Source: Mucilaginibacter myungsuensis (GTDB lineage: Bacteria; Bacteroidota; Bacteroidia; Sphingobacteriales; Sphingobacteriaceae). From it: a stretch of DNA of 64,000 nt. The stretch spans positions 35,391-99,390 of the forward strand of contig NZ_JADFFL010000013.1 of the NCBI RefSeq assembly GCF_015222005.1. Reading direction: 5' to 3'. Shown here one piece after another: positions 31,640 to 41,433 of this stretch (within the stretch, counting starts at the first letter, position 1; each line of letters opens with the position of its first letter). The translations under genes were made by a program, and so were the position numbers. Under the pieces are notes generated by a model. The model saw nothing but the letters and a program-made list of their open reading frames with translations, was not told the DNA's origin and did not search any database.

Positions 31640-33373
31640 TTATTTCAAAATTATCTCCTTTGCCCGTTCTAACAATTCATCCTTACCTGCCCTGATGCCC
31701 TCGATGGTCGGTTTAACTACTTCATCTATTTTGATACCGACACGTTGCGTAGGTGTACCATCGGGATATAGCACGCCGAGTCCGGTCATTGCTGCAAGTA
31801 ACCCGCCCGGCAAAACAAACCTGATAGCCTCGCCATCCGCTCCCGCGGTTGTGCTGCCAATAGTGGTAGTATTGGTAGAGCTTTGAAAAGCCATAGCAGC
31901 AAACTCACCCCTGCTTTGCGTGTTCTCGTCAACAATGACCACCACTTTACCTTTGTAAAGATTTTCGGCTGCCCTACCTACCGCTTCACTCGAAACAAAC
32001 AGACCCGGCTCTGCTATGCTACCGTAACTGTATTTAGCATAATACATATTGTCGCCCGTTTTTAAGTAAGTGGCAATAGTTGCCGGCATGGCATCTGATG
32101 GGTAATAACGCAGGTCTACGATCACACCCTTAGTGTCATTGAACATTTTCTGGATCTCCGACAGGTCTTTGTTTTTATACTTGCCCGCGTTAAGGTATCC
32201 GATACTATTATCAAGCAACCTGTATCCCAACGCATTTGGCTCCGGATCTATCACCGGCACAAATCTAACGCGCTCTTTAGGCATGCTGATCAAATTAAAA
32301 GTCGCCACATTATTGTCGCGTAATATCCGTAATTCGACCTGCCCTCCCTTAGACCTCAGAATATCAAAATAAGCCATGTTACGAAGTTTGCTCCCTTGGT
32401 TAGACCCGGAGGTGAGCGGCAACAGCTTTTTTACCAGCTCGACCGTTGAAACTCCATTGATATCGGTGATCACGTCGCCCAGTTTTAATTTTTCTTTGAT
32501 CTCAGGCACATCATTGTAATAACCGGTCATCACAAATTTATCGTCTATAAACCTTCCCTGAATCGGCAGCAGATAACTGCCTTTAGCCTTATCAACTTCC
32601 GGGTTGGCCACTCCGGCGTGCGCATCGTTCACTGACGCGACCATTTTGGTTGCCGCCAACTGATAACCCAACGCATCTTTGGCAGCTACAAAGTCGATGA
32701 TCAGTTCGGGCAACACTTTAGACCAATCTTGGCCAATGATGTCCCGGTAAGGATAATAGTATTGGATGATGTTCCAAAAGCGATAAGCGGTCAATAAACG
32801 GTACCCGGCATCTGGGTAAGCCATATCAGTATAAGGCAATTCATTTTGAATGCTAAGCGTATTCCATCTCCCGTTCAGTTTAATGTAATGGTTAGGACCT
32901 TGATTACGGTTATCCAGTATGTGCTTTAGTTTAGCAACCAACGACGCGCCAACTACCGACTTATCAAAGATCATCCCGTAGTTAGGCTTGATAAGGATAT
33001 TATCACCGCCATAAGGTTTGCAGTTGGCACATTTCTCCGGCACACCAAAGCCATCCACCCATTTTTCGATAGCGGCGGCAGTTTCTTTGGCGTTCTTTGC
33101 ATTGATAATGGCCGGCATCACCTCAAAAAGCTTTGCATCCATATTGTAGCTACCTTTAGCTATCGCCAAGTGGTGATATTTCACAAAGCCCCAAACCTGA
33201 CCAAGTAAAGCCAAATTCTTTACTTGCTGCGGGCTAACGGCTGCAATGGCCACCGTAGAACCCTTGGCAAAGGCCGTATCTAACAATGCCTTGGTTACAT
33301 TATCCTGTGCGTTTACCGATGTAGAGATAGCCGTCAGCAACAGGGCTGACAAAGCCAGAGCATAAAATTTCAT
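31640..33373 (-). CDS. Secreted S41 family peptidase
   Basis: This 577-residue protein has a signal peptide ending Val-Asn-Ala-Gln (about residue 22). An N-terminal helical region (about 45-200) includes a Cys-Ala-Asn-Cys pair, a PDZ-like domain follows (about 260-330) and then the S41 catalytic domain (about 370-577). The latter has Val-Asp-Leu-Arg-Tyr-Tyr-Pro-Ser and the nucleophile Ser in Thr-Gln-Ser-Arg-Gly-Glu-Phe. S41 enzymes of this kind process secreted proteins in the periplasm. It is a tandem paralogue of the next gene upstream, sharing order and motifs along its whole length. The gap between them is 57 bases. Confidence 0.9.
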   Translation of the reverse strand: MKFYALALSALLLTAISTSVNAQDNVTKALLDTAFAKGSTVAIAAVSPQQVKNLALLGQVWGFVKYHHLAIAKGSYNMDAKLFEVMPAIINAKNAKETAAAIEKWVDGFGVPEKCANCKPYGGDNILIKPNYGMIFDKSVVGASLVAKLKHILDNRNQGPNHYIKLNGRWNTLSIQNELPYTDMAYPDAGYRLLTAYRFWNIIQYYYPYRDIIGQDWSKVLPELIIDFVAAKDALGYQLAATKMVASVNDAHAGVANPEVDKAKGSYLLPIQGRFIDDKFVMTGYYNDVPEIKEKLKLGDVITDINGVSTVELVKKLLPLTSGSNQGSKLRNMAYFDILRSKGGQVELRILRDNNVATFNLISMPKERVRFVPVIDPEPNALGYRLLDNSIGYLNAGKYKNKDLSEIQKMFNDTKGVIVDLRYYPSDAMPATIATYLKTGDNMYYAKYSYGSIAEPGLFVSSEAVGRAAENLYKGKVVVIVDENTQSRGEFAAMAFQSSTNTTTIGSTTAGADGEAIRFVLPGGLLAAMTGLGVLYPDGTPTQRVGIKIDEVVKPTIEGIRAGKDELLERAKEIILK

Positions 33374-33430
33374 GATAGGTTGTAAGTATGTATTTAGGTT
33401 TTAAAGGTAGTGTTTGATATTGGATAATAT

Positions 33431-35668
33431 CTACTCCAAAATGATCGCCTTAGCCCGCTCCAACAATTCGTCCTTGCCCGCTTTAATACACGCGATCGTC
33501 GGGTCTATCCGTTCGTCTAACTTAATGCCCACGCGCTGTGTTGGTGTGCCGTTTGGATAGAAAACACCAAGGCCCGAGAAAAATGTACGCAAACCGCCCG
33601 GCAGCGGAATGGGCGACACGTTGCCATCGGCCGCGGCGGTCATCCCGCCGATCACTTTTACATTGGCCGAACTTTGGAAGGCCATGGTAGTGTATTCGGC
33701 TTGGCTTTGGCTGTATTCGTTCACGATCACAACTACTTTGCCTTTATACTCATTGCTCCCTTTGGTTACAAGCGGCTTGCTCATGGTGAACAGTCCGGGT
33801 TGCTCTAAGTGTCCCGAAGTGAACCTCACAAAATCATCTTGCTTGCCTGTCTTTACATAAGGCACAAAGGTGAATGGCATAAACTCCGACGGATAGCAAC
33901 GCATATCTATCACAATGCCCTTGGTGTTCTTGAATAGTTCCTTTATCTGCGGCAAGTCCTTATTAAAATATCGTCCGGGGAAAACATAGCCGATCTGATC
34001 ATCCAACAATTTGTATCCCGCCATTTTAGGATCTGGACTGAACGGCGATACCACCTTTACTTTATTTGACGGCATGGTAGTGATACTTTGCTGAATGGTT
34101 TTACCATCGCGCGCTATCACTATATCAAATTGCGGCTTATCGGTACGCAACAGGTAAGTGCTTGGCATATCACGCAATTGCGTCTCGTAGTTTGATGCAG
34201 CGGTGATCGGCTGGTATTTTTTGATCAGATCTTCTACCTTTTCGCCGTTGATAGATGTGATCACGTCACCGATCTTCAGTTTCTCTTTTACATCCAGCGT
34301 GTCGTTATAATAAGCGGTCACCACCAGTTTTTTCTCCACGAACGTAGCGCCGAACGGCACCGAATTTATCCCTTTGCGCTGCTCCATAGCGGTGCTCCAC
34401 AGATTACCGTGAGTGTCGTGTATCTGGGCGATCATGGTGAGCGCAGCCAAATGGTATTCGGCAGTATTTTGGGCAGCTGCGAATTTCGGTATCAACTCAG
34501 GCAATACCTCGTTCCAATCTCTACCGATGATATCCCGGTATGGGAAAAAGTATTGGATGATATTCCAGTAACGGAACAGACTTAGTAAACGATAACCCGC
34601 ATCGGGATAGGTCATGTACGAATAATTGAACTCGTTGGTAATATCCGGGTTGCCGATTTGTGGTATCATCGACATGTAATGACTCTCTCCCTGGCTACGA
34701 TTATCCAGGATGTAGGTCAACTTGCTGATCAACGTCGGGCTAACCACCGAATTATCAAAGATCCTTCCATAGTCGGGTTTGATCGTAATATCGCTACCCT
34801 TGTACGGCTTGCATTTGGCACACTTTTCGGGCACACCAAATTTGTCTACCCACTGCTCTATCACGGCACTGGCTTCTTTACTATCCTTAGCCTTGATCAC
34901 GCCCGGCATCACGCGGAACAGCTCGGCATCCATATTATGTTCGCCTTTGGTGATAGCCGTGTGGTGATACTTTAGAAATCCCCACACCTGCCCGAGCAGA
35001 GTAAGGTTCTTTACTTCTTGCTCGCTAACCGAAGCGAGAACTATACCCGAACTTTTTGAGAATGACGTATCCTTTAAAGCCTTAGGTAATTCTATCACTT
35101 TGGTAGTTGCCTGCTCTATAGGCGTACCATCAACAAACAGGCGCACGTCATCTATCCATACTTTGCCTGTACCGCTCAAGTACAGACCGGCGGCAAGTCC
35201 GGTGGCTTTGGTCTCGTCGTATTTTAGCGTCAGGGTGTATTCCTTCCAATCGGTAGTACCTTTTATCTTTTGGTTAGCCATGTTGGCGTACCCGGCATTT
35301 TCCTGTCCGCGCCCGGGGGTGTTGATGTAGAATCCGGTATTATCTTTCACATCTTCGGTCTTAATAAAGGCAGACAGCTTAACTTCTTTACCTACAAAAC
35401 TTTGCGGTATCCAAAGACTGAACGCCCCTGATTGCGGCTTATCCACAATTGATGCACCGGCCACAGCATATTTACCTCTATGCACCACATTGCTATCCAG
35501 CTTAAAGCTATAGCTGGTCAGCGGGCCTTTATTGGGCCAGCCGATGGGTAGGTTAGTTTTAGGGTCGATGGTCTCGAAACCGCCGTTGATATTGATCTTT
35601 GGCGATTGCGCCCAGCTTGTTACCGACGCGAATAACAGGACAGATAATGCTAAAATATATATTTTCAT
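33431..35668 (-). CDS. Secreted S41 family peptidase with added N-terminal beta domain
   Basis: The ATG at 35668 (MKIYIL) opens a signal peptide ending Trp-Ala-Gln and gives 745 residues; the frame extends 13 codons upstream. Residues about 22-165 form an added beta-sandwich resembling CBM4/9-type modules, with Gly-Gly-Phe-Glu at its start and Val-Trp-Ile-Asp-Asp-Val-Arg-Leu at its end. The rest matches the neighbouring S41 protein: the helical region with Cys-Ala-Lys-Cys, the PDZ-like domain, and the catalytic domain with Asp-Met-Arg-Cys-Tyr-Pro and Ser-Gln-Ser-Gln-Ala-Glu-Tyr. It probably starts a three-gene peptidase unit (S41-S41-S9). The substrate of the extra domain is unknown. It is divergent from a thioesterase gene. 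Confidence 0.88.
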   Translation of the reverse strand: MKIYILALSVLLFASVTSWAQSPKININGGFETIDPKTNLPIGWPNKGPLTSYSFKLDSNVVHRGKYAVAGASIVDKPQSGAFSLWIPQSFVGKEVKLSAFIKTEDVKDNTGFYINTPGRGQENAGYANMANQKIKGTTDWKEYTLTLKYDETKATGLAAGLYLSGTGKVWIDDVRLFVDGTPIEQATTKVIELPKALKDTSFSKSSGIVLASVSEQEVKNLTLLGQVWGFLKYHHTAITKGEHNMDAELFRVMPGVIKAKDSKEASAVIEQWVDKFGVPEKCAKCKPYKGSDITIKPDYGRIFDNSVVSPTLISKLTYILDNRSQGESHYMSMIPQIGNPDITNEFNYSYMTYPDAGYRLLSLFRYWNIIQYFFPYRDIIGRDWNEVLPELIPKFAAAQNTAEYHLAALTMIAQIHDTHGNLWSTAMEQRKGINSVPFGATFVEKKLVVTAYYNDTLDVKEKLKIGDVITSINGEKVEDLIKKYQPITAASNYETQLRDMPSTYLLRTDKPQFDIVIARDGKTIQQSITTMPSNKVKVVSPFSPDPKMAGYKLLDDQIGYVFPGRYFNKDLPQIKELFKNTKGIVIDMRCYPSEFMPFTFVPYVKTGKQDDFVRFTSGHLEQPGLFTMSKPLVTKGSNEYKGKVVVIVNEYSQSQAEYTTMAFQSSANVKVIGGMTAAADGNVSPIPLPGGLRTFFSGLGVFYPNGTPTQRVGIKLDERIDPTIACIKAGKDELLERAKAIILE

Positions 35669-35767
35669 GACAGGGTTAAGACGAGTGAATTTAGAGTTTG
35701 GTGGCAATGCAATTTACTTTTTTATCGGCGGCTGTGCTAAACAAATGTTTATTACCATCTTTGCCTG

Positions 35768-36190
35768 ATGGATAACCCCCAGCAGTACGCTACCTTCGAA
35801 ACCGAGTTCCGTGTGAGGCCTGATGATATAGACATGTTCCAGCATGTGCATAGCAGCAAGTATTTTGACTATGTGCTTGCCGCCCGCTACGAGCAAATGG
35901 ACCGTTGCTATGGCATGCCGATGGAAGATTTTTTAAAGCGCGGCTTCGGTTGGGTAGTGCGTAAAGCGTATGTGGACTACAAACGTTCCCTACTATTGGG
36001 CGATTACTTCACCGTAAGGACAGGTATCGACTCCATCAATGCGATGGGTTGCAAAGTGGCATTCACCATCACCAATAAAACCACCAATAAAATATCTTGC
36101 GAGGGCTTCTTCGACTACGTGATGATAGATATGGCCACCGGCAAAGGCGCTAAAGTGCCCGAGGATGTGATAGAGACATATTCTATTTGA
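35768..36190 (+). CDS. Acyl-CoA thioesterase, FadM/YbgC type
   Basis: This 140-residue hot-dog protein has Arg-Val-Arg-Pro-Asp-Asp-Ile-Asp-Met-Phe-Gln-His-Val-His-Ser-Ser-Lys-Tyr near residue 15-32, the family motif with the catalytic Asp and the conserved His-Val. It is cytoplasmic and likely hydrolyses an acyl-CoA. It differs clearly from the thioesterase at 11670. It is transcribed alone, with inverted repeats separating it from the convergent ddl gene. Confidence 0.88.
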   Translation: MDNPQQYATFETEFRVRPDDIDMFQHVHSSKYFDYVLAARYEQMDRCYGMPMEDFLKRGFGWVVRKAYVDYKRSLLLGDYFTVRTGIDSINAMGCKVAFTITNKTTNKISCEGFFDYVMIDMATGKGAKVPEDVIETYSI

Positions 36191-36252
36191 GGAATGCGGA
36201 GTGCGGAAATGCCAATTGTGAAAGTAAGGCAATACGAATGTCGAAGTAACTC

Positions 36253-36354
36253 CCCGATAGCTATCGGGAAGTGAAATGACAACCGTGATCTTGTGCTCAA
36301 TTTTGAATCCTATTTAATTTTTATAAGTATTTGATTATTAAATACTTATAAAAA
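36253..36354. repeat. Palindromes between a thioesterase gene and ddl
   Basis: CCCGATAGCTATCGGG (36253-36268) is a perfect 16-base palindrome. Further on, TTTTTATAAGTATTT (36318-36332) pairs perfectly with AAATACTTATAAAAA (36340-36354). The latter is AT-only except two bases and could end transcription from both sides of this convergent gap. Confidence 0.6.
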
Positions 36355-36413
36355 ATCTCAAATTTCATTATGTTAACCTTTGTAAACTTTCTTTAGAGTT
36401 AATGATAACAAAA

Positions 36414-37397
36414 CTATAGGCATCCTTCTATCAGCTTCCCATAGAACTCACCCACATCCATACCTGCTGCTCTAACTTGTTGCGGGATCAAACTCGCGGC
36501 TGACTGGCCGGGAGTGGTATTCACTTCGATGAAGTAAAAATCGTTAGTATTTTCTTGTAGGATGAAATCGATGCGGACCATGCCTTTGCAATTCAAGCGC
36601 AGGTAAACTTCGGTCACTATTTGAGCTATCTCCTCTTTCTTCTCGGCCGACAGGTCGGCCGGGGTTACTTCTTTGGTGATGCCGTCGGTGTATTTGGCTT
36701 CGTAGTCAAAAAACTCCTTGCTGGTAATGATCTCGGTAGCGGGTAACACCTCCAGATGGCCATCTAAACGGGCTATGCCAATGCTGAACTCACGACCTTT
36801 GATGAACTCCTCAACCAATACCTGGCTATCCTCATTAAATGCTTTCTCTAAAGCTTCGGGCAGTGCGGCTACATTGTGCACCTTGCTCATGCCTACGCTG
36901 CTGCCGCCGTTGTTAGGCTTAATGAATAACGGGAATTTTAAAGCGTTGGCTATCACCGCAACCTCATGCAGGTCACGGTCAAATAATTGCATCGACTTAG
37001 CGGTATGCAAGTTACGGATGCTATGAATAATGGCCTTGGTGTAAGCTTTATTCATGGTGATGGCCGATGTGGTAGCATCGCAAGTGTTGTACGGGATGCC
37101 GATCATATCAAAATAGCCTTGCAGTTTGCCATCCTCGCCCGGGGTGCCATGCACGGTGATGAAAGCTGCATCAAATTTGATCTTCTGGCCGTTCAGCGTT
37201 AGCGAAAAATCATTCTTATTAATGCTGATATTTTGACCGTCGGCCTCGTAAAACCAATCGTCCTTATTCAGTAAAATGGTGTAGACCGTATATTTTGTTG
37301 CATCTAAACTGGCCTTGATATTTTTAGCGCTGTTAAGCGATACCTGGTATTCGCCGCTGTAACCGCCGGCCATTAATGCGATGTTTTTTGTTGCCAT
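36414..37397 (-). CDS. ddl: D-alanine--D-alanine ligase
   Basis: Ddl makes the D-Ala-D-Ala dipeptide for peptidoglycan using ATP. The 327-residue ATP-grasp enzyme shows Gly-Gly-Tyr-Ser-Gly-Glu-Tyr-x-Val-Ser-Leu at the start, His-Gly-Thr-Pro-Gly-Glu-Asp-Gly near 84, Lys-Pro-Asn-Asn-Gly-Gly-Ser-Ser-Val-Gly near 163. The metal-binding Arg-Ile-Asp-Phe and Glu-Val-Asn-Thr-Thr-Pro-Gly-Gln-Ser motifs lie near 276-300. All are canonical. A TATCTTTG element ends only four bases before the ATG, so the message may be leaderless. Confidence 0.96.
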   Translation of the reverse strand: MATKNIALMAGGYSGEYQVSLNSAKNIKASLDATKYTVYTILLNKDDWFYEADGQNISINKNDFSLTLNGQKIKFDAAFITVHGTPGEDGKLQGYFDMIGIPYNTCDATTSAITMNKAYTKAIIHSIRNLHTAKSMQLFDRDLHEVAVIANALKFPLFIKPNNGGSSVGMSKVHNVAALPEALEKAFNEDSQVLVEEFIKGREFSIGIARLDGHLEVLPATEIITSKEFFDYEAKYTDGITKEVTPADLSAEKKEEIAQIVTEVYLRLNCKGMVRIDFILQENTNDFYFIEVNTTPGQSAASLIPQQVRAAGMDVGEFYGKLIEGCL

Positions 37398-37401
37398 GTG
37401 T

Positions 37402-37409
37402 CAAAGATA
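37402..37409 (-). promoter_or_regulatory. Candidate -7 element of ddl, nearly touching the start codon
   Basis: On the minus strand TATCTTTG fits the TAnnTTTG consensus and is followed by four bases and then the ddl ATG. Transcription would begin about at the start codon. Confidence 0.45.
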
Positions 37410-37539
37410 TTTTTTTGGGGTGGGATGTCAAATTTTATAAAATTCATTTGGATGTGATACAAGTTTCAATTTATTAACTAAATTTACAGTTATACTTCAA
37501 GCAGATCTTGATATAAACCTTCTTTCTAAACCAATATTC

Positions 37540-38400
37540 ATGAAAAAATCAATTTTAAAGCCCCTATTGATATTTTTTCAACTGGCATTACTTTTATGCG
37601 TCATGTCGCCAAGCAGCGCGCAAAGCCAACCCAATATTCAAAACCAAGGGGCGCCCGCGCCGTCCAATATCAAAATAGATGGCAACATGGCCGAATGGGG
37701 GAACAAATTCGAAGCCTATAATCGTTTAAATTACCTGCACTATACCATGGCCAACGATGCTGAAAACCTTTATTTGATAGTGTATGCTAAGGACAGAACT
37801 GCCATTAAGAAGATCCTTTATGGCGGGATCACACTAACTATCGAGTCGCCAAAAGTTAAAGGGGGCAACAAAAAAGGTGACAGCTCAAATGTAAGATTTA
37901 GATTTCCGGTACCAGATGCGTCGATCCAAAAAGTGCAAAGCAGTTTTTCTGTCTTTAACTCCGGTGGCTTACATAACGACATACTGGACACCTTGAAAAC
38001 AACTGCACAGAAACGAGATTCGATAGCAGGAATACTGAACGCGAAAGTCGAGACCATGTTCAAAGAGATCGAGATATCGGGCATCAAGGCAATGAGCGAA
38101 CCGCTGCTTTCGGTTTATAACGCTGATGGCCTTAAAGCAGCAGCGAAGTTTGACTCCCATTTGCAGTACACCTACGAGTTGGCCATCCCATTAAAGTATC
38201 TTAGCACGGGCATCACCAGCGGTACGAAGTTCAAATACAGCATCAAGGAAAATGGCAGGCCCACAACAGAAAAGGTTAATGGGGAAGACTTTCCGGTGCC
38301 GATGATGGTCTCATTCGGTGGTGCTCCGCCCGATCATACAGATCTGGATGTTTTTAGCCCTACGGAATTTTCAGGAAGTTATATGCTCATAAAAAAATAA
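37540..38400 (+). CDS. Secreted protein with CBM9/DOMON-like domain
   Basis: The 286-residue product has a signal peptide ending near Ser-Ser-Ala-Gln (residue 28). The motif Ile-Lys-Ile-Asp-Gly-Asn-Met-Ala-Glu-Trp near 45-55 followed by Leu-Tyr-Leu-Ile-Val-Tyr-Ala-Lys-Asp is typical of beta-sandwich domains of the CBM9-like (DOMON) superfamily. In those a short Asp-Gly-x3-Asp/Glu-Trp turn opens the fold. These domains bind sugars or haem. No catalytic domain is visible. It lies just before the regulator of the sugar-use locus, in opposite orientation, with 8 bases between stops; function in that locus is possible but unproven. Confidence 0.6.
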   Translation: MKKSILKPLLIFFQLALLLCVMSPSSAQSQPNIQNQGAPAPSNIKIDGNMAEWGNKFEAYNRLNYLHYTMANDAENLYLIVYAKDRTAIKKILYGGITLTIESPKVKGGNKKGDSSNVRFRFPVPDASIQKVQSSFSVFNSGGLHNDILDTLKTTAQKRDSIAGILNAKVETMFKEIEISGIKAMSEPLLSVYNADGLKAAAKFDSHLQYTYELAIPLKYLSTGITSGTKFKYSIKENGRPTTEKVNGEDFPVPMMVSFGGAPPDHTDLDVFSPTEFSGSYMLIKK

Positions 38401-38408
38401 AGTGGACA

Positions 38409-41336
38409 CTATTTAGCTACCTCGCGTTGGATATTGAACAGGAACTCGAACAGGTTCACCTCGGTTGGGATCTGTAGCTTTTTACGCAAACGGTAGCGGC
38501 TGATCTCGACCCCTCGTACAGATATGGCCAGTAACTGCGCTATCTCCTTACTTGATAAGTTCATGATCAGATAGGCGCACAATTTCAACTCCTGCTGATT
38601 GATATTCGGGTAACGATCTTTCATCACCGTCAGGAAATCGGCGTGGACCTTGTTGAAGTGGACAGAGAACTGCTCCCACTCCTCGTTCACTTTCTTCTCT
38701 TCGGATAACAATCTGAGTATCTTTTTGATCTCGGTGGTATCAATGCCTTCCTTGCCGGCCTTTTGTAGCTTTTGCAATTCGTCCTTTACCTTCAGGATAA
38801 ATTCCTTTTTCTGCACCAGTGTCATGGCGTTGCTGGCCAGTTCGGTATTCTGATATTCTATCTCGCTCTCCAGTTTCTCGTTACGCAGTTTTACCAGTTC
38901 TTTTTCAGACCGTTCCAGTTCCAGTTGATGTTGATAGGCTATCTCGCGTTGTAACTCTTCGTTTTTCTCCTGTTGCAAACGCAACTCTTGCTCACGATGA
39001 CGGATATGTCTCTGCTCCTGACGTTTATAAAAAAAGTAAAGCATATAAGCGATGATCACCAGGTAAACCAAATAAGCCCAGATAGTTTGATACCAAGGCG
39101 GATCTATTTTGAACGTATAGCTATACACCGCCGATTCGTGGTTTTGATGATTGCGGGCTTTCACCTTAAACGTGTATGTACCGGCGGCAAGGTTGGTATA
39201 ATCCTTCTCGGCCTTGCGCGTCCACTCCGACCACGACTTATCAAAGCCTTCCAAAAAGTAACTATAGGTCACATTAGGCCGCTCCTCAAAAACCGGGGAC
39301 GAGTATTCAAAATGCACCGAATTCCACAAATAGCTCAGGCTGGGCCTGTTGGCTGCCACTTGTTTGGCGTTAGCTTCAGAAGCTTTAATATAGCCACCGA
39401 ATAACAGACTGTCGGTGTTATCAGCGATAGCCTTCACCTTACGGATGTAGACATTGATCGGGCGGATATTTTGCTTGTAACGCGCGTAATTGATGTGATA
39501 GTAGCCATTCTCGCTACCCACAAAGATATTCTGCTCGTTAATGGGGTATACATTTTCGAAACCACTCAATACCCTGCCGGTCAATTCGGGAAAGTAGATC
39601 GTATTAGGTTTGGGACCGGACAGGTCCACCACACCCAAACTTTTACCCTCCACAAACCAGATGTTGCCGTCAGGGTCTTCTTTCAAATAACGCAAACCTT
39701 TATCGCCGAATAGATTGCCGAACTCGATAGACGGCTCAAATCTATCTTTACTGTAATTGAACTCGTAAACACCCTTTTGAGTAGCCGCCACTACCCTATT
39801 CCGGATCTTAAAGATGAAATTATCCAAAGCTGATGGCAGCCCTTGCGCTTGGGTATAAAGTTTGGCATCACTACTATTCAAGCTTAGGCGATAGATGCCC
39901 CTATACGGGTGCGATGCCCACATCGTATTCCTGTCATCGATACCCAGGAAGCGGGATGACTCGCGGAATTTGCCGATACTGCCCTTATCCGTAAAGTCGT
40001 TGCCGTTTTGATCAAACAATCTTATGCCGTCATAGTTACCGGCCGCGATCAGTGATGAACCTGGGGTATTGAGCAATGGTTCAAATATCCAAAAGCCCGT
40101 ATTCTTTGCCAATGGTGCTAAATGCCCATCGATGACATTGTAAAGGCCATCATCGCGCCCGGCTAATAGTTTGTTATTGACCACCGATAAATGCCATGAC
40201 AAGCCTTCCGCAACCTGTTTAAAGTTATCGGGGTTGTAACTCAGGTCGTTTATATTTTGCAATGGCAATTGGTAGATCCCGTTGGATAAGGCGAAGTAGA
40301 GGCTATTGTTATACTTGGTAAGCGAAAAGCCCCCACCATCCTTAAAGAGCGGCGGGTTGATGTGCTTGATGGCGTTGTTGTACGTAACCAACGTAATGCC
40401 GTTATCCAACCCCAGCCAAATGTTCTTATCCGTATCTAAAAAAGCGCATCGGATATTGCTGTTTTGCAGGCCTTCATTCTTAGAGATATTCTCGATCACA
40501 CGTCCGCTTTTACTCACCTGGTAAACGCCGTCCGTGTACGTGCTGATGAGGATATTACCGTTGCTCAAGAGTAATGGATTTAAGAAATGCTGTCTGTTGT
40601 CCACCCCCATACCGGTCAGTGGACAAGGGGTTAATTGACCGCTCGCATAAATAAAATTCCCGTTCTTTACTGTGCTGATCCAAATACTATCCTTACCAAT
40701 GGGCAATAACCCGCTCAAGTAAAATCCGAGGGGTAGTTTGGCATCGTCAATAAAAGCCTGCCATTTGCCATTAACAAAGGTCAGCACTCCTTTTTTTTCG
40801 TCTTGACCTATGAGCTGTCCGTTGCAAGCACCCATGTACGACCAAGCCGATGGTGCGGGATATACCGTCATCTTTTTATCGCGATAGCGAAATATCTTAC
40901 TACGGGATCTGAAGAACACATCGTCGCCCAAGCTGACGATATCCCACAGATCCGAAAATTTTTGGTCGGATGCCGGTAATAAACTCTTTAATGAGGTGAA
41001 TTTCAGCGAGCCTTTATCATCCGGACAGAAGTAACCCATTTCATCTTGTCCGCCGGCATAAAGCTTTTTATCCTTACCAAATTCTATCGACCATACGATG
41101 GTCTTGTTAGGCAGTGGATAGATCTGCCAGGCAGCGCCATCAAACACTAAGACACCTTCGTTATTGGCAAAGTACACGCGCCCCTGCGCATCCTGCCTGA
41201 TCTTCCAGTTCTGGGTGCCGCCGTTGTACTGTTTCTTAGAAAAGTTAACAGTTTCGTGTTGGCCGATGTAGTGTTGAGCAAGTGCTTCACCCATGCTGCC
41301 AAGCATCGCGATAAATAGAAAAATACGTGTAAACAT
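38409..41336 (-). CDS. Propeller-YYY-LuxR regulator of the adjacent polysaccharide locus
   Basis: The ATG at 41336 (MFTRIF) opens a signal peptide ending Ala-Leu-Ala-Gln and gives 975 residues; the longer frame is less likely. The outer part (about 25-640) is made of two-component-regulator propeller repeats with Trp-Ile-Gly-x-Asp-like patterns. A triple-tyrosine (YYY) domain follows (about 665-740), then one membrane helix (about 747-768), a long coiled coil rich in Gln and Glu, and a LuxR-type helix-turn-helix (about 905-975). There is no kinase domain, so the DNA-binding part is directly tethered to the sensor. It is divergent from susC across 395 bases, as expected for the sensor of a polysaccharide locus. 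Confidence 0.9.
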   Translation of the reverse strand: MFTRIFLFIAMLGSMGEALAQHYIGQHETVNFSKKQYNGGTQNWKIRQDAQGRVYFANNEGVLVFDGAAWQIYPLPNKTIVWSIEFGKDKKLYAGGQDEMGYFCPDDKGSLKFTSLKSLLPASDQKFSDLWDIVSLGDDVFFRSRSKIFRYRDKKMTVYPAPSAWSYMGACNGQLIGQDEKKGVLTFVNGKWQAFIDDAKLPLGFYLSGLLPIGKDSIWISTVKNGNFIYASGQLTPCPLTGMGVDNRQHFLNPLLLSNGNILISTYTDGVYQVSKSGRVIENISKNEGLQNSNIRCAFLDTDKNIWLGLDNGITLVTYNNAIKHINPPLFKDGGGFSLTKYNNSLYFALSNGIYQLPLQNINDLSYNPDNFKQVAEGLSWHLSVVNNKLLAGRDDGLYNVIDGHLAPLAKNTGFWIFEPLLNTPGSSLIAAGNYDGIRLFDQNGNDFTDKGSIGKFRESSRFLGIDDRNTMWASHPYRGIYRLSLNSSDAKLYTQAQGLPSALDNFIFKIRNRVVAATQKGVYEFNYSKDRFEPSIEFGNLFGDKGLRYLKEDPDGNIWFVEGKSLGVVDLSGPKPNTIYFPELTGRVLSGFENVYPINEQNIFVGSENGYYHINYARYKQNIRPINVYIRKVKAIADNTDSLLFGGYIKASEANAKQVAANRPSLSYLWNSVHFEYSSPVFEERPNVTYSYFLEGFDKSWSEWTRKAEKDYTNLAAGTYTFKVKARNHQNHESAVYSYTFKIDPPWYQTIWAYLVYLVIIAYMLYFFYKRQEQRHIRHREQELRLQQEKNEELQREIAYQHQLELERSEKELVKLRNEKLESEIEYQNTELASNAMTLVQKKEFILKVKDELQKLQKAGKEGIDTTEIKKILRLLSEEKKVNEEWEQFSVHFNKVHADFLTVMKDRYPNINQQELKLCAYLIMNLSSKEIAQLLAISVRGVEISRYRLRKKLQIPTEVNLFEFLFNIQREVAK

Positions 41337-41433
41337 GTTAGGTTTATGCTGTTGGTCGCAACATTTTTTAAAAGTATCAAACATAAACAGCTATTCAAAC
41401 ACATCTAAAGATTTTTAGGGGTTGTAGTAGTAG

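Noticed and set aside
38973..39404. 143-codon open frame on the plus strand
   Set aside because: It lies fully inside the propeller regulator gene on the other strand and matches no recognisable protein.
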